Positions 19,677 through 30,626 of a stretch of 64,000 nucleotides of DNA are shown piece after piece. The translations under genes and the position numbers were made by a program. Source of the DNA: Nannochloropsis salina CCMP1776 (taxonomy: Eukaryota; Sar; Eustigmatophyceae; Eustigmatales; Monodopsidaceae); contig SDOX01000011.1 of assembly GCA_004565275.1 (NCBI GenBank), positions 705,881 to 769,880 of the forward strand. Reading direction: 5' to 3'. Within the stretch, counting starts at the first letter, position 1, and each line of letters starts with the position of its first letter. A model generated the notes under the pieces. The model saw only the letters and a list, made by a program, of their open reading frames with translations. It was not told where the DNA came from and ran no database searches.

Positions 19677-22126
19677 ATGTCACCAGGATTATACTCTTCC
19701 GTGTGTCTGGTGGCAATAAGCGTGATTGCGGGCGTCACAGGCTTCTCCTGGCCATGGTCCTCTACCAGAGACCCTCCGAAAGCTACCCCTCCGCACGCCC
19801 TCGGGTCAATCATCAAATCTTCCAGCGTTTCCCATCACACAAAGCTAGTTGACGGTACTATTATGATGGAATGGCGATCTAAACCTCCACGTGGGGCGTA
19901 TGCGCACCGGACTGTCGATCCTTCAAACATGATATGTAGGCTGGACCCTAAAGTGACCGCCTCTACCATCCTCGATTTCCAGACGGAGATTGGGGAGCTG
20001 TGGGGCGGCGCATGCGGGCGGAACCGCGGAGTTTTTATCCTGGAGCCGGCTGATGGCAAAACCTACGATTGCGGTAACTTGCCGGAATCATGGGGGATTC
20101 CAAACGTTGGTTCGCTCTTGTCCGCGCAGCCTGCGAAAGCAGTGACCGCCCTCACGAATTATATCTCGGCCGTTTACAATAGCACTGTCGTCAAAGGTCC
20201 ATCTGCGTGCGACTTTAATGCGTTAGCTTACTTGACTTGCGGAAGAGAGGAGCCCTGGAGGACAGTGCCGTGGTACAACAAGATCAAGAATCCTATCCGG
20301 GCGGTGAATATTGGGGGCCTTTTCGTGCTCGAGCAGTGGATCTTGCCGGGATTCGTGACATGGGGCGAGGAGACAGGCATCTGGGACCAGTACACGTTTT
20401 CTTCCGAATGTAAAAAGATGGACATTTGTGACCAACTAAAGCAGCATTGGGAGACTTGGTACAGTGCAGACGATTTCCTTCAGATGAAGAAGTAAGTGAC
20501 CTCTCATACCTGAGAGGCTTGTCTGCGTCGGGAGAGAGAATTTCGAATCTCACGAAAGCCTTGATGGAAAATGTACTTCATGAAATGGATCAAAATGTTG
20601 TCCTTGTCGGAGATAGTTTCCTTGCTTCATCGACGCAGGGTCTACTAGATTGCCGATGTAGTCTCATGCCCATGCCTCGCTATCTCATCAGGTTCGGACT
20701 CAACACGATTCGTCTTCCTGTCGGGTACTGGTACTTCGCGGAGAGGGTCGGCCTGAACCCGGCACCCTACCTCGTGCCCGACCAGGACCTTTTCGACGCG
20801 CACCATCCCATAACGAACGTGATCCGGTGGGCCGATGAGGCCGGGCTGCAGGTGATCCTCGACCTCCACGGGGCTCCCTACAGTCAGAACGGCCTGGACA
20901 ACTCGGGGAGAATGACCGACGATCCCAACGTCCACAACTGGGGCGAGACATGGCTCTACGACGAGACGGCCATCAGCGAGACCGTCCAGATCCTGTCAAG
21001 CATGGCCCTGTACATCAAGTTCCTGTCCGAGGAGCAGGATCTCGACAACGTGATGATGCTGGAGCTGGTCAACGAGCCTTGGGTTTTCCTTGACATGGGC
21101 ATGGTGCGGGACTTCTACATTCTGGCCATCTCGTCCGTGCGCGCCGTCCTCCCCGACATGCCCATCCTCCTGCACGACTCCTTTCACGGAGACATGTGGG
21201 CCATGATGCTCAAGTACTTTCCCTTCGACAACGTCTACATGGACACACACATTTACCACGGCTTCAATCCATCCGATATTGCCTCGGACTCGTACCAGGC
21301 GGACAAACAGAAGATGTACGTGCACGAGCGCATGTCTTGCGCTATGACCTCCATGCTGCGCTACGAGACTTGCTCGGCTGCGCCCACCATCACCGGAGAA
21401 TTCAGTCTGGCAATCGACAACTGCATGGACGCTATCGACAGGAAGTTTCAGAACTACGGACAGTGCGATCGTATCGCCCGGCGCAGCACTGATCCCTGGT
21501 GGAAAGACCACATCCGCTCCTTCGCCCACCGACAAATGGATGTGTACGAGCGCGAGCTAGGATGGTCATTCTGGACCTACAAATTGGATAAGCACGCTGA
21601 GACCACGGCCGAGTCGGCCCCCCTTTGGAGCTTCCGTCTGGCGGTCAAGGAGGGGTATATCGACACCAGTTACCCTCCCCACGCCTGCAGGTATGATCCC
21701 GTTGCAGACTGGCAGGACAAGGCCTCCACAGCCACCCCCGCGTCAAAGCCTGCCCCTGACAGCGCCCCTGCAGACGAGGGTGCGGTTTCGAAGCCCAAAC
21801 TGGCGCGGGAGCAAGATGCGAAGACGGAGGCTGGGGAGGACGCGGACTTGGTTCTTCTCGCGCCTCCTGAGGAGGCTACCGGGGGCAGGGCTCCTCAAAG
21901 GATGTCTGCGTCTACTTCTCCTGGCTGGGTCCTCTTTTTGGTCAGTGTGGCGGCTCTAATCGGGGCTGGTGTCCTTTTGGCACACCGTTACACAGGTGGC
22001 AGGCCCCTCAGCGTCTTGACGACGCAACTTTCATCAGCGATGCAGGCTGTGCTGCCGAGTTCTGTTCATCGCGGGCAGTACGAGACAGTGGGGGATTCTA
22101 GCATGCCTGTAGGCACGCAATGCTAA
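19677..22126 (+). CDS. Membrane-anchored GH5 exo-beta-1,3-glucanase-like protein
   Basis: Model: exons 19677-20491 and 20692-22126 (200-base intron, GTAAGT to CATCAG), 749 residues; the junction reads DDFLQMKK-FGLNTIRLPVGYW. Exo-1,3-glucanases of this group release glucose from beta-1,3-glucan, the storage (chrysolaminarin) and wall polymer class of heterokonts. The acid/base glutamate is E400 (LVNEPW) and the nucleophile E508 (TGEF); DLHGAPYSQNG is also typical. The chosen start gives a signal peptide (LYSSVCLVAISVIAGVTG). Before the catalytic domain there is a unique region of about 180 residues. After it come a proline/alanine-rich stalk and a single transmembrane helix at about 680-702 (WVLFLVSVAALIGAGVLL) with a short tail, so the enzyme should be a type I membrane protein facing outside or the vacuole. 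The exact substrate is inferred. Confidence 0.88.
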
Positions 22127-22664
22127 ACAATCCGGAAGGTGGGCGTAGAATCGTTGAATGTGAGTGGGAATGAAATAAAACGAATTGCCGACTAGTAGCA
22201 GTCTACCCAGAAAGACGGAAGAAGTTAGACAGGATAGTTACTTAAGGTAGTTACATTTCTGGACTTGATGAGACGAATTTACTTATCCATTGATTGCTGC
22301 AATTTATGGTGTATGCCAAAGGGGGCCGTATTGTGTATGTATTTTGATATCCAGAATTGAGATGAAGATTGTAACCTGAAGATGGCTCGCATGGAAACGG
22401 GTTGAAGAGCTTGAACACTTTTGGAGAAATGTGGCGATACATGGAGAGGAGGAAAGGGCTGTGGGGATGCCTCGTGTATTCGTAACGCACCGAAAGGGAA
22501 TGAACTACAGAGTCACAGAAAATTTGTGAGACGTGGATAGAGTGCGAGGTGACGGGGTCAGACATCTGCCGGTTGAGGTGCCCCTTTCGGGAAAGAAACA
22601 TTATCACTTCGCATCTGACTGCCCATCAGGCCCCATTGAAACTACTTTTTTGGCGCACGGACAG
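22127..22664. other. Convergent 3' intergenic region
   Basis: About 540 AT-rich bases between the stop codons of the glucanase and the CDIN1 gene. AATAAA at 22174-22179 lies 48 bases past the glucanase stop. No coding features seen. Confidence 0.45.
22174..22179 (+). promoter_or_regulatory. Candidate polyadenylation signal AATAAA
   Basis: AATAAA 48 bases after the GH5 stop codon. Position fits, but the signal used in this lineage is not known from the sequence alone. Confidence 0.3.
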
Positions 22665-23486
22665 TCACATTGTTTCCAGCACATCTCCATTTAGGAATAC
22701 AAGTTTCTCGACCGGCGGCGGAAAGTCATCTATTACCACAACGTGGCATTCTTGCGCGGACAGGAGCTCCTGAACGCCCGGGCAGAACCCGAACCAGAAC
22801 ACGACGCACCCCGGTCCGAACCGATTGACGTACCGTGTCACCTGCGGCAAGACCTCCCCCTCGAAGGTTTCTCGCGTGCCATAAAGGGCCTTGCTGTCTA
22901 TCCAGTTTACGACGTGGTGCTTCCCGCAAGCGTCAACCACGCCCAGAGGGACCGACAAGCGGACATCTGGCGTCTTGGGCAGGCCTCGAGCACGCAACAT
23001 AGCTTCGTCTTCGAATGGAACAGCCAAAGCTCGCAAGCGCAATTGCAGCTCCCGCTCGTAGTCCAATCCGATGCTTCGAGACACGCGATCAGCACCGGGC
23101 GAAAAATCTATGTCGACTGCGATGCAATGCATAACTTCACGGCGTAATCGATGATTCGCGATCAGGTGAGGAGCCCGCATCAATTCTGTCACCTTTGTGC
23201 GTGTCTCGACCTTACACAAAACTTCCACGAGCATGCGCGCCAGTAAGTAGGGGGGATAACACACACGGCGAGCTATTTCATGAATGCTCTCACCAGCCTC
23301 ATATTGCCGGCAATATGCCAGCACGTGCCGACGATGGTCTCCGGATACAGCTTTTACATGCCTCACCAAGCGTTGATGCCGGATACTTAGCAGCGCATCG
23401 AGCGAAACATCCTGTGACTCCGGCCCCTCCTCCGCACGGGGTAAAGACATCGCCGCTTCTGTAGAGGTTGCTACCCTTTGACGCAA
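22665..23486 (-). CDS. CDIN1: CDIN1 (C15orf41)-type PD-(D/E)XK nuclease family protein
   Basis: One exon, 273 residues. In animals CDIN1 partners codanin-1, and both are mutated in congenital dyserythropoietic anaemia I; it has a helical DNA-binding N-terminus and a Holliday-junction-resolvase-like nuclease domain. Here the N-terminal helical part includes YEAGESIHEIARRVCYPPYL and the nuclease part shows the core pattern KTPDVRL then WIDSKA, i.e. the PD...(D/E)XK catalytic set, followed by RFGPGCVVFWFGF, which matches the GPGLVIYW segment of the human protein. The start is the first ATG of the frame. No codanin-like gene is visible nearby. Enzyme activity in this family is still poorly defined, so the function is stated as family-level. 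Confidence 0.85.
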   Translation of the reverse strand: MRQRVATSTEAAMSLPRAEEGPESQDVSLDALLSIRHQRLVRHVKAVSGDHRRHVLAYCRQYEAGESIHEIARRVCYPPYLLARMLVEVLCKVETRTKVTELMRAPHLIANHRLRREVMHCIAVDIDFSPGADRVSRSIGLDYERELQLRLRALAVPFEDEAMLRARGLPKTPDVRLSVPLGVVDACGKHHVVNWIDSKALYGTRETFEGEVLPQVTRYVNRFGPGCVVFWFGFCPGVQELLSAQECHVVVIDDFPPPVEKLVFLNGDVLETM

Positions 23487-23906
23487 GAGTGATGCGCCAG
23501 GGCAATGTGGGGGGGGATATAAAGCGAAGCCCTGTTGCCCTGTGTAGACAATTGTGCCGCGAGCGAGTTATGTCCATAACATGACGCGAAGCACCAGAAA
23601 AATGCACGCCCTCCATCCGGCGCCTCGAGTCTACAGCTTACTTACCTTGCCAGAGCCAGACCCTGGTGGGCTTAAGAGGTGGCAGTTCGCAGGCGAGCCT
23701 CCGCGAAAGGCGGCGCCATAGCAGTGAGCAGAGGCGAGGAGGGATGCTGCAGGGAGTGATTGGCGTGCAAGGTAAGTAAAGCTGCAAACGAGTACAACTG
23801 TTCCAGTTGAGACTGCCCTCGCTGCTCTCGCTGGAAGAAAGGGAGCGATGGCCTCTTTCGGGCTTTGCTTACGTCCTGGACAAAGCCACTCACTTCATTA
23901 AGTCGT
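23487..23906. promoter_or_regulatory. Divergent intergenic region upstream of CDIN1
   Basis: About 420 bases between the CDIN1 start and the putative start of a small plus-strand gene. It holds short open frames without support and presumably the CDIN1 promoter. Confidence 0.4.
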
Positions 23907-24263
23907 ATGCATGCATTCGCCACCTCGGTGGGTGTTGTCCTCTATGCTGTCAATTGCGTCGGCGCAGTAATGCCCGCTTTCGCATTCCGGCCCCGCGAAA
24001 GGGTGGTATACGGTCATCGCCGCATCTTGCCAAGCAACTCGCGTCGGCACGATAAGACACTTGTGCCATGTCTAGCATTGAAAAACAATTCGCGGAAAAG
24101 AATCAAGATGCATGCCTCGTTTAGATACCAACTTGCAGTTCTTGCCCCCCAAGGAGAGAAAGCGCTGGAAGTTACAGCTACTAGTGCCCTGGAGTCAGGC
24201 AGTGCATTGCAAGGGACAGCGAGGTCTTGCTGTTCGTCTAGTGCATCAATGCAGCGCACCTGA
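23907..24263 (+). CDS. Unrecognised small protein with plastid-type signal peptide
   Basis: The ATG at 23907 opens 118 codons beginning MHAFATSVGVVLYAVNC and running into VMPAFAFRPRERVV: a hydrophobic signal peptide followed by AFAF and basic residues, as in stramenopile plastid presequences. I do not recognise the rest. The true 3' structure is uncertain: a good acceptor (pyrimidine tract then TAG, ending near 24241) precedes another credible open stretch, INAAHLNMKEVDPVS then LPKYTQADVWLVGR, ending near 24350. A spliced product joining the signal peptide to that stretch is possible, but I could not find a convincing donor. Treat the presequence as the solid part and the 3' end as open. Confidence 0.4.
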   Translation: MHAFATSVGVVLYAVNCVGAVMPAFAFRPRERVVYGHRRILPSNSRRHDKTLVPCLALKNNSRKRIKMHASFRYQLAVLAPQGEKALEVTATSALESGSALQGTARSCCSSSASMQRT

Positions 24264-24917
24264 ACATGAAAGAAGTAGACCCAGTCTCCATCGCCGCCCT
24301 GCCCAAGTACACTCAGGCTGACGTTTGGCTGGTTGGGAGGTTAAGGTTTGATGGTCGATGAATGCATGTGAGCTTGCAACAACCAAATGAGGTAAACTCC
24401 ACAATGGCATACTTCTTCATTGTCTCATTTTCTTTGTTCGTACACATCTTTGAATGTATGGCTTTTTTCTTCCTTTCGTCCTGAGTCACCAGCATTCTCC
24501 AGCGGATCTCCCGGAATACATTTCATTCGTATGTGACTTCCGTTGAGGAAATATTGAGCACCCACGTTTATTTCTGGTATCGTTCCATACAGTCACCTTC
24601 CTGAATTTCCGGATGCTGCTGCTATTCTTTACCTATGCTTACTTACTGTCATCTACAGGTCTCGAACGCCCTTGCAGTCGTGGACGAGGCGTCGGGTAAG
24701 GCAGGAAACAGAGACCTCATCCCGATAAGCAGGCACGAAATGTCGAGTCCCAATACCCATTCCCACTGCTCTCATTCCACCACCGTCGCATCTCTCTTTC
24801 AAGCATGATGCTGCAAGCGCAATTGCTGAGGCATACTGGAGGGCTGCGCATCTCGCTCTAGAAGGCCTGCTGCATTGCGCCGGTCTAAGACATGTGACCT
24901 CACTACACAAAATTTCT
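24264..24917. other. Region with a possible further exon of the small plastid-signal gene
   Basis: About 650 bases before the ribonucleotide reductase stop codon. The first 90 bases hold an open stretch reading MKEVDPVSIAALPKYTQ that looks coding, after a pyrimidine-rich acceptor. Beyond 24360 the sequence is AT-rich until about 24640, then has open frames on both strands that I cannot assign. Confidence 0.35.
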
Positions 24918-27284
24918 TTACGCACTGCATGTCAAACACTCCTCTTCCTCCGACTTATTGCTCGCGGCAGCCCCTGCTTTTTCAGATTGCGTCAACTGGC
25001 TCTTATCCACCGTGAATTGTATGGCATCCGCCTTGGGCCGGGTCCGTAGATAGTACATGCCGGTCTTGAGCCCCTTCTTCCAGGAATAGAAGTGCATCGA
25101 GGTGAGCTGTGCAGGCGTCGGATTGGCCAGATGGATGTTGAGAGACTGCGACTGACAGATGTAGGCGCCGCGGTCGGCGGCCTGGTCGATCACGCACTTC
25201 TGCCGGATCTCCCACACTGTCTTGTACAGGTCCTTGAGCTCCCGAGGGATGCTGGCCACATTCTGGACTGAGCCCCTGTTGCCCATAATTTGATTTCGGA
25301 CTTCAGAAGTCCACAGGCCTTGGTCGATGAGGTCGCGGAGCAGGTACTTGTTCACCACCGTGAATTCGCCTGCCAACACGCGACGGGAGTACATGTTCGA
25401 TGTGAAAGGCTCAACAGACTCATTGTTGCCCAGGATCTGCGCAGTGGATGCGGTAGGCATGGGTGCGAGCAATAGTGAGTTGCGGACACCGTGCTCCTGC
25501 ACTTTGGAGCGCAGGCCGGCCCAGTCCCAGCGAGTGGAGGGGGTCACGCCCCACATGTCGAATTGGAAGACGCCCTTGCTCATGGGGGAGCCGGCGAAGG
25601 TCTCGTAGGGGCCCTCCTTCATCGCGATCTCCATCGACGCCTCTACCGCCCCGAAGTACATGGTCTCGAAAATGTCCTTGTTAAGCTGCTGGGCCTCCGG
25701 AGACTCGAATGGGAATCGCATCTTGATGAAGGCGTCCGCCAAACCCTGCACGCCGATCCCGATGGGGCGGTGTCGCATGTTCGAGCGCCTGGCTTCCTCG
25801 ACAGGGTAGTAGTTGATGTCGATGACGCGATTCAGGTTTCGTGTCACCACCTTCGTGATCTCATACAGCCGCTGCAGGTCGTAAGTGGGCGTCTTCCCGC
25901 TGCCGGAGCCCTCCCCTTGGATGAATGCGGAAAGGTTCACGGAGGCCAGGTTGCAGACTGCGACCTCATCGGGCGACGTGTACTCGATGATCTCCGTGCA
26001 CAGATTGGATGATTTGATGGTGCCCAAGTTCTGCTGGTTTGATTTCAGGTTGCAGGCGTCCTTGAACAGCATGTAAGGCGTGCCTGTCTCCACCTGGGAG
26101 TCCAGAATCGCGAACCAGAGCTGCTGGGCCTTAATAACCTTGCGTGCTTTCCCACTTTTTTCGTAGCTGGCGTAGAGCTGGTTAAACTCCTCGCCGCACA
26201 CGTCCGCCAGGCCCGGGCACTCGTTGGGGCAGAAAAGGGACCAGTCCCCGTCGCTCTCCACTCGCCGCATGAACAGGTCGGGCGTCCAGAGGGCGTAGAA
26301 CAGATCACGTGCACGCTCCAACTCGTTGCCGTGGTTCTTACGCAGGTCCAGGAATTCAAAGATATCTGCATGCCAGGGCTCTAGGTAGATGGCGAAGGAA
26401 CCCTTGCGCTTGCCTCCGCCCTGGTCGACGTAGCGGGCCGTATCGTTGAAGACGCGGAGCATAGGTACGATGCCGTTGGAGGTGCCGTTCGATCCACGAA
26501 TGTAGGAATCTCGCGCCCGAATGTTGTGGATGGAGACGCCAATCCCACCCGCAAATTTGGAAATGGCAGCGCATTGCTTGAGGGTGTCGTAGATGCCGTC
26601 GATGGAGTCCTCCTTCATGGTCAGGAGAAAGCAGGAGGAGAGTTGGGGCCGCGGCGTGCCGGCATTGAAAAGTGTAGGCGTAGCATGCGTGAAAAGTTTT
26701 AGCGACATGAGATTGTAGGTCTCCAGCGCCGCGTCAATGTTGTCTTTGTGGATACCAATCGCCACACGCATGATCATGTGCTGGGGGCGCTCCATAACTA
26801 CCCCGTTCATCTTAAGAAGGTACGACTTCTCCAGCGTTTTAAAGCCAAAGTAGTCATAATCAAAGTCCCGGTCATAAATAATGGACGAGTTCAGGCGGTC
26901 CTTGTTGGCCATGACAATGTGATAGACGTCCTCAGCGATGAGCGCAGCAGGCTGCCCGTTCTTCGGGTGCCGGTAGCTGCGGAACTGCTCAATCGCATCA
27001 GAGAAAATTTTGGTTGTATTCTTGTGCAGATTGGACACAGCGATACGAGCTGCCAGCTTGGAGAAGTCTGGGTGCTGCGTGGAGCAGTAGGCGGCCGTCT
27101 GGGCGGCCAGTTCGTCTAGCTCCGAGGTGGTCACCCCGTCGTAGACCCCGCTGATAACCTTCTGGGTTATGACGACGGGGTCTACGTAGTTGGCGTCCAA
27201 TCCGTAGACTAGCTTTTTGATGCGAGCCGTAATCTTATCAAACTGTACCGCTTCAAGGCGACCATCGCGCTTTTTGACGTGCAT
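24918..27284 (-). CDS. RNR1: Ribonucleoside-diphosphate reductase large subunit, class Ia
   Basis: One exon; 788 residues from the ATG at 27284 (MHVKKRDGR, the usual start; an in-frame ATG nine codons upstream is less likely). It reduces ribonucleoside diphosphates to deoxyribonucleotides for DNA synthesis, with a radical supplied by the small subunit. An N-terminal ATP-cone runs from the start to about residue 90 (allosteric activity control). The active-site set of the mouse enzyme is all present: the cysteine in QLSSCFLL, the asparagine, cysteine and glutamate in SNLCTEI, the second redox cysteine in VAVCNLAS, and paired tyrosines in the C-terminal MYYLRTRP. The tail ends with a CLTCSA redox pair that reduces the active site. 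No small subunit is in the window. Complete and unremarkable for a eukaryotic RNR1. Confidence 0.97.
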   Translation of the reverse strand: MHVKKRDGRLEAVQFDKITARIKKLVYGLDANYVDPVVITQKVISGVYDGVTTSELDELAAQTAAYCSTQHPDFSKLAARIAVSNLHKNTTKIFSDAIEQFRSYRHPKNGQPAALIAEDVYHIVMANKDRLNSSIIYDRDFDYDYFGFKTLEKSYLLKMNGVVMERPQHMIMRVAIGIHKDNIDAALETYNLMSLKLFTHATPTLFNAGTPRPQLSSCFLLTMKEDSIDGIYDTLKQCAAISKFAGGIGVSIHNIRARDSYIRGSNGTSNGIVPMLRVFNDTARYVDQGGGKRKGSFAIYLEPWHADIFEFLDLRKNHGNELERARDLFYALWTPDLFMRRVESDGDWSLFCPNECPGLADVCGEEFNQLYASYEKSGKARKVIKAQQLWFAILDSQVETGTPYMLFKDACNLKSNQQNLGTIKSSNLCTEIIEYTSPDEVAVCNLASVNLSAFIQGEGSGSGKTPTYDLQRLYEITKVVTRNLNRVIDINYYPVEEARRSNMRHRPIGIGVQGLADAFIKMRFPFESPEAQQLNKDIFETMYFGAVEASMEIAMKEGPYETFAGSPMSKGVFQFDMWGVTPSTRWDWAGLRSKVQEHGVRNSLLLAPMPTASTAQILGNNESVEPFTSNMYSRRVLAGEFTVVNKYLLRDLIDQGLWTSEVRNQIMGNRGSVQNVASIPRELKDLYKTVWEIRQKCVIDQAADRGAYICQSQSLNIHLANPTPAQLTSMHFYSWKKGLKTGMYYLRTRPKADAIQFTVDKSQLTQSEKAGAAASNKSEEEECLTCSA

Positions 27285-28205
27285 CCTTCTGGAGTCTTTG
27301 TTCCCGCGCACCTTTCCGAGGAGTGGGTTTTTATTCAGAAGAAAACGAGATTACAAGTGAGTACTAATAGATGGGTCACGATAGAGTAAGATCAAGCTTC
27401 TACAGGCAACTAGTGTAATAACACGAGCACGAGGTGATTTTTGCTGATCAATGAGGACAGCAATCGTCAATGTGACTCATAGATGGAGATTACGGGTCTT
27501 CTTCGTCCGTTCGGAGTAAACAGACCATCGCATGAGACAGAGCCCTGACAATCAAGATTTATTTGTAGATCAGCTCTCTGGCTTACATGCACGCTTGCAA
27601 CAGGCCCCTGGGCCGGCAAAATTCTGCAGAAAAAATGACACGTTTCCCTCGCGTTATGCGCGGGAGAGCCCTCCGCAGGGAGGTAGAGGCTGCCACACTG
27701 GCTAAGTATTCAGGCAATGTCGATAAAGGTCAAAACAGATCAGGTATGTGTACCAGGCCGACCTCAATCAAAAAAAAATTCTGCGTATGCGAGACCGCGT
27801 CCTCGAAGGTGTAGTTTGTCCCGCGGCAGGGGGTTGTTTCTTCTGCGGGGCAACCGCCTTCTCTCCCGAGGTTTTAGGCGAGGCTTTTGGCGGGAAACGC
27901 CAGGAGGTTACCGGCCCATATCGGGACATGGCCAAAGCCCTGCACTCTCTTGTTGGGCCGCCACAGTGACCTGCTCGGCCACCAAAATACCTGGATAGAC
28001 AAGAACGGGGAGAACCTGTACGATAATGCGACCTAAATTTCGTCACTATCCATGCGGGGACAAAAAAATGTGATTGCGTCGACTTCTCCTTGTATATGAG
28101 AATGCTCGTCTTCTACAACTGTAAGTTTCTTTTGTTTTGTACAGAGCATCTTGAAGACAGAGCTCTCTCGTTGCTCTCACTTACTTTGGGCTTTTCCTAC
28201 TTACT
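27285..28205. other. Intergenic region between RNR1 and MATE gene
   Basis: About 920 bases between two minus-strand genes. It should contain the RNR1 promoter and the MATE 3' UTR. I looked for cell-cycle motifs but none is clear. Two overlapping open frames near 27720-28050 lack any recognisable protein features. Confidence 0.4.
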
Positions 28206-30626
28206 TTACATATCGTTAAACCAAGGCCGCCGCCTCTTTTTCTTTTTTTTCTTCGGCACATGTTTGTCGTGATCCCATCCCCTGAAAAGGGATCCTGCCA
28301 GAATTTTTTGGGTCTTTGACTCGGACACGATACTGAGCGGCCCCATGGGCTCAACAAATCGATACGCAAAGAGTACGGCACGCATGACTTGAAAGGCTAA
28401 GAGCGTCTCCCATACAGCTGTCAATCCCTCGTCCCGCAGGAGAAAGAACAGCGAGCCAGCAAAAAGTGCGCTCAGACCCATGGTTACAACCTGGTACGTG
28501 AAGTCCTGCGCACCTTGTAGCACGCCACCACCCACGTTGACGAGGCCATTGATGGGTTGCATGATGGCGATGAGCCAAACAATCGGATGCACTTTGTCAA
28601 GTATGCCCTGATCCTCGGTGAAGAAGCGAGGAAGCACGTCAGGTTGGAGAATCTGCGCCGTCGCACAGAATACAGCCAATACCCCCCCCAGCGCAACGCC
28701 CCACTTTAGCAAAAGTAAGCTCAATTCCCGTCCTCGCAGTTGGTCGCCGCGACCCAGAGCATCGGCCACCAGGCCCTGCGCAGCGATGGAAAAGGCCTCC
28801 GTCAGGAAAGATGGCGGTATCCAGAGCTGGAGCGCCACTTGGTGGGCGGCGATGTCCAAGGGCCCGATGCGTGCGGCAGCGATGCAGGACGTGGCCAAAA
28901 GGACTTGAAGAAGGACGGTGCGAATGAAGATTTGCGCCGAGGCCTTGACGACGGGTGCCATCTCCGCCCAGGGCGGGAAGAGGTCCAGGACGGGGAGAAT
29001 AGGCGGCTTCATACTCACAAACTTGGTCAGGAACAATCCCGCAGATAGCCACTCAGCGATGACCGTCGCGGCTCCTGCGGCACCCAAGCCCTTGGGATCG
29101 GCAGGGTACACGACTTCGGGGTCGACGGAGTAGTCCACTATGAAGGCGATGGCGGCGACGATGAGCGGAGTAGTCGTATCCAGGTACCCCCGGAGCGCCC
29201 CGTTCGAGACCGCCACCAGCATGAGCGCGGGCGTTCCCCAGCTCCGCACTTGGAAATACTCGACTGCCTCGGCGTAGTTCTCGGGAACGGCACCGAGCAG
29301 GTTGATGAGGGGATACGAGAGTGCCTGGAGGATGGGGATCAGGGCCAGGCCGAACATGCCCGCGAAGAAAAGCAAGCGGCCCACCAGCTCCCGGGCCGCC
29401 TCTTCCTCTCCCTGCGCTCGGAGATTGGCCACTATCGGGGTTGTGGAAGTAGCCAGGAAATTGAGGATGTAAAGGCTGAAGACGAAGACCCTCTCAGAGA
29501 TGCCGTAGGCCGACAGGGACACGGAGCCCAGGAAGTGTCCGATGTAATAGGTGTCCACCAGGGAGATGAGGGGCTCCAGGGCCAATGCAGCCACCACAGG
29601 AGCGGCCACCTGGAGGATGAAAAGATTCGTGTTGTTCTCAAGCCGGAGCCCGCTGAGCTGAATATCGTCGAAAATGTGCTTGAAGTCCTCCAGCAGGTGC
29701 AGGTCAAACGTGATGTTTGTCGCGCCGCCCACCGAGACAGTCACGTCCGAGGACAGGAGAGAGGACGTTGATGCATCCGCATTTACCGCCCATACGCCCG
29801 CCTCGGCCGCCGCCTCATCGGCCTGCTCGGCCTCGCTCCCGTTGCTCGATGAAGCATCCGCAGACTTCCCAGACAGGAGCCCCTCCGACGCATCAGGCAC
29901 GGTCCCGATAAAGGGCAGTACCTCCGTGCGCACAAATGTGGACGAGGACGAATTGAGCGCGAGTGCTCGCTGGTCGATCACAAGGGTGTCCTTCAGGGCG
30001 GCGGCGAAAACGCGCGTGGCCACCTCCTCGATGCGGTGCATGCGCACAGCCGAAAGCTGGAGCCCAGTTTCGCCCCTCGCGTCCTCCGTCGGTCTCCTCC
30101 TCGTCTTGCGGTGCTCCTCATCGTCCACAACAAGCACGGCGATGAGCTGCGCTCCGTAGCAAATGCGAACAGCCAACTCGCCTGAGGCCAGGAAGAAGGT
30201 GGGCGGAGTGGCGCCGTTTCCGTTCCGGTAGAGTTTTTTCTTCGGTTGGATGGCGCCCACATGACCCATCATCCAGTCCTCCTCAGCTGCGGGGAAGACC
30301 GCCGCTGGAAAGAGCTCCAATCCGTCCCCGGCCAAGTCCCGCCGCGTTAAATAGAGGGCTGCGCGGTCTATGCCACCCAAGGTCTCCACCACGAACAGGA
30401 GCCGCCGTTGTAGCAATTTTTTTAGCCGAAGCACGCCGCTACTCCCTTGCGCCCTTGGTCTGTCGCTCTCGGTGCCAAGAATGGTCCCTGGAGTAGATTT
30501 CTCGTTGAACGAGAAGACGGGCATGCGACTCCCTTTCGCTTTGGCCATACGTGTCTTGTAAGTGAAGCGAAACGCGTTCACCGCCACCAATCCCAGCACT
30601 AGCTGAAAACATGAAAGCGCCTTCAT
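28206..30626 (-). CDS. Plastid-targeted MATE family transporter with a large N-terminal extension
   Basis: One exon, 806 residues from the ATG at 30626, chosen because it starts a signal peptide (MKALSCFQLVLGLVAVNAF) ending in F and followed by basic residues, a plastid presequence; the frame is open 46 codons further up without support. From about residue 330 to 770 the protein has the twelve hydrophobic segments of a MATE exporter, with motifs like LEPLISLVDTYYIGHFLG and the second-half repeat IAAHQVALQLW. The subgroup is close in feel to plant plastid MATEs of the EDS5 type, which export organic anions or phenolics by cation antiport. Residues about 20-325 form a soluble region I do not recognise, with a mixed alpha/beta pattern and a serine/acid-rich linker. 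The end is a lysine/arginine run before PWFNDM. Substrate unknown. Confidence 0.85.
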   Translation of the reverse strand: MKALSCFQLVLGLVAVNAFRFTYKTRMAKAKGSRMPVFSFNEKSTPGTILGTESDRPRAQGSSGVLRLKKLLQRRLLFVVETLGGIDRAALYLTRRDLAGDGLELFPAAVFPAAEEDWMMGHVGAIQPKKKLYRNGNGATPPTFFLASGELAVRICYGAQLIAVLVVDDEEHRKTRRRPTEDARGETGLQLSAVRMHRIEEVATRVFAAALKDTLVIDQRALALNSSSSTFVRTEVLPFIGTVPDASEGLLSGKSADASSSNGSEAEQADEAAAEAGVWAVNADASTSSLLSSDVTVSVGGATNITFDLHLLEDFKHIFDDIQLSGLRLENNTNLFILQVAAPVVAALALEPLISLVDTYYIGHFLGSVSLSAYGISERVFVFSLYILNFLATSTTPIVANLRAQGEEEAARELVGRLLFFAGMFGLALIPILQALSYPLINLLGAVPENYAEAVEYFQVRSWGTPALMLVAVSNGALRGYLDTTTPLIVAAIAFIVDYSVDPEVVYPADPKGLGAAGAATVIAEWLSAGLFLTKFVSMKPPILPVLDLFPPWAEMAPVVKASAQIFIRTVLLQVLLATSCIAAARIGPLDIAAHQVALQLWIPPSFLTEAFSIAAQGLVADALGRGDQLRGRELSLLLLKWGVALGGVLAVFCATAQILQPDVLPRFFTEDQGILDKVHPIVWLIAIMQPINGLVNVGGGVLQGAQDFTYQVVTMGLSALFAGSLFFLLRDEGLTAVWETLLAFQVMRAVLFAYRFVEPMGPLSIVSESKTQKILAGSLFRGWDHDKHVPKKKKKKRRRPWFNDM

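Noticed and set aside
27717-28046. Overlapping open frames on both strands between RNR1 and MATE genes
   Set aside because: Neither has conserved motifs, a clear start context or splice links; most likely non-coding.
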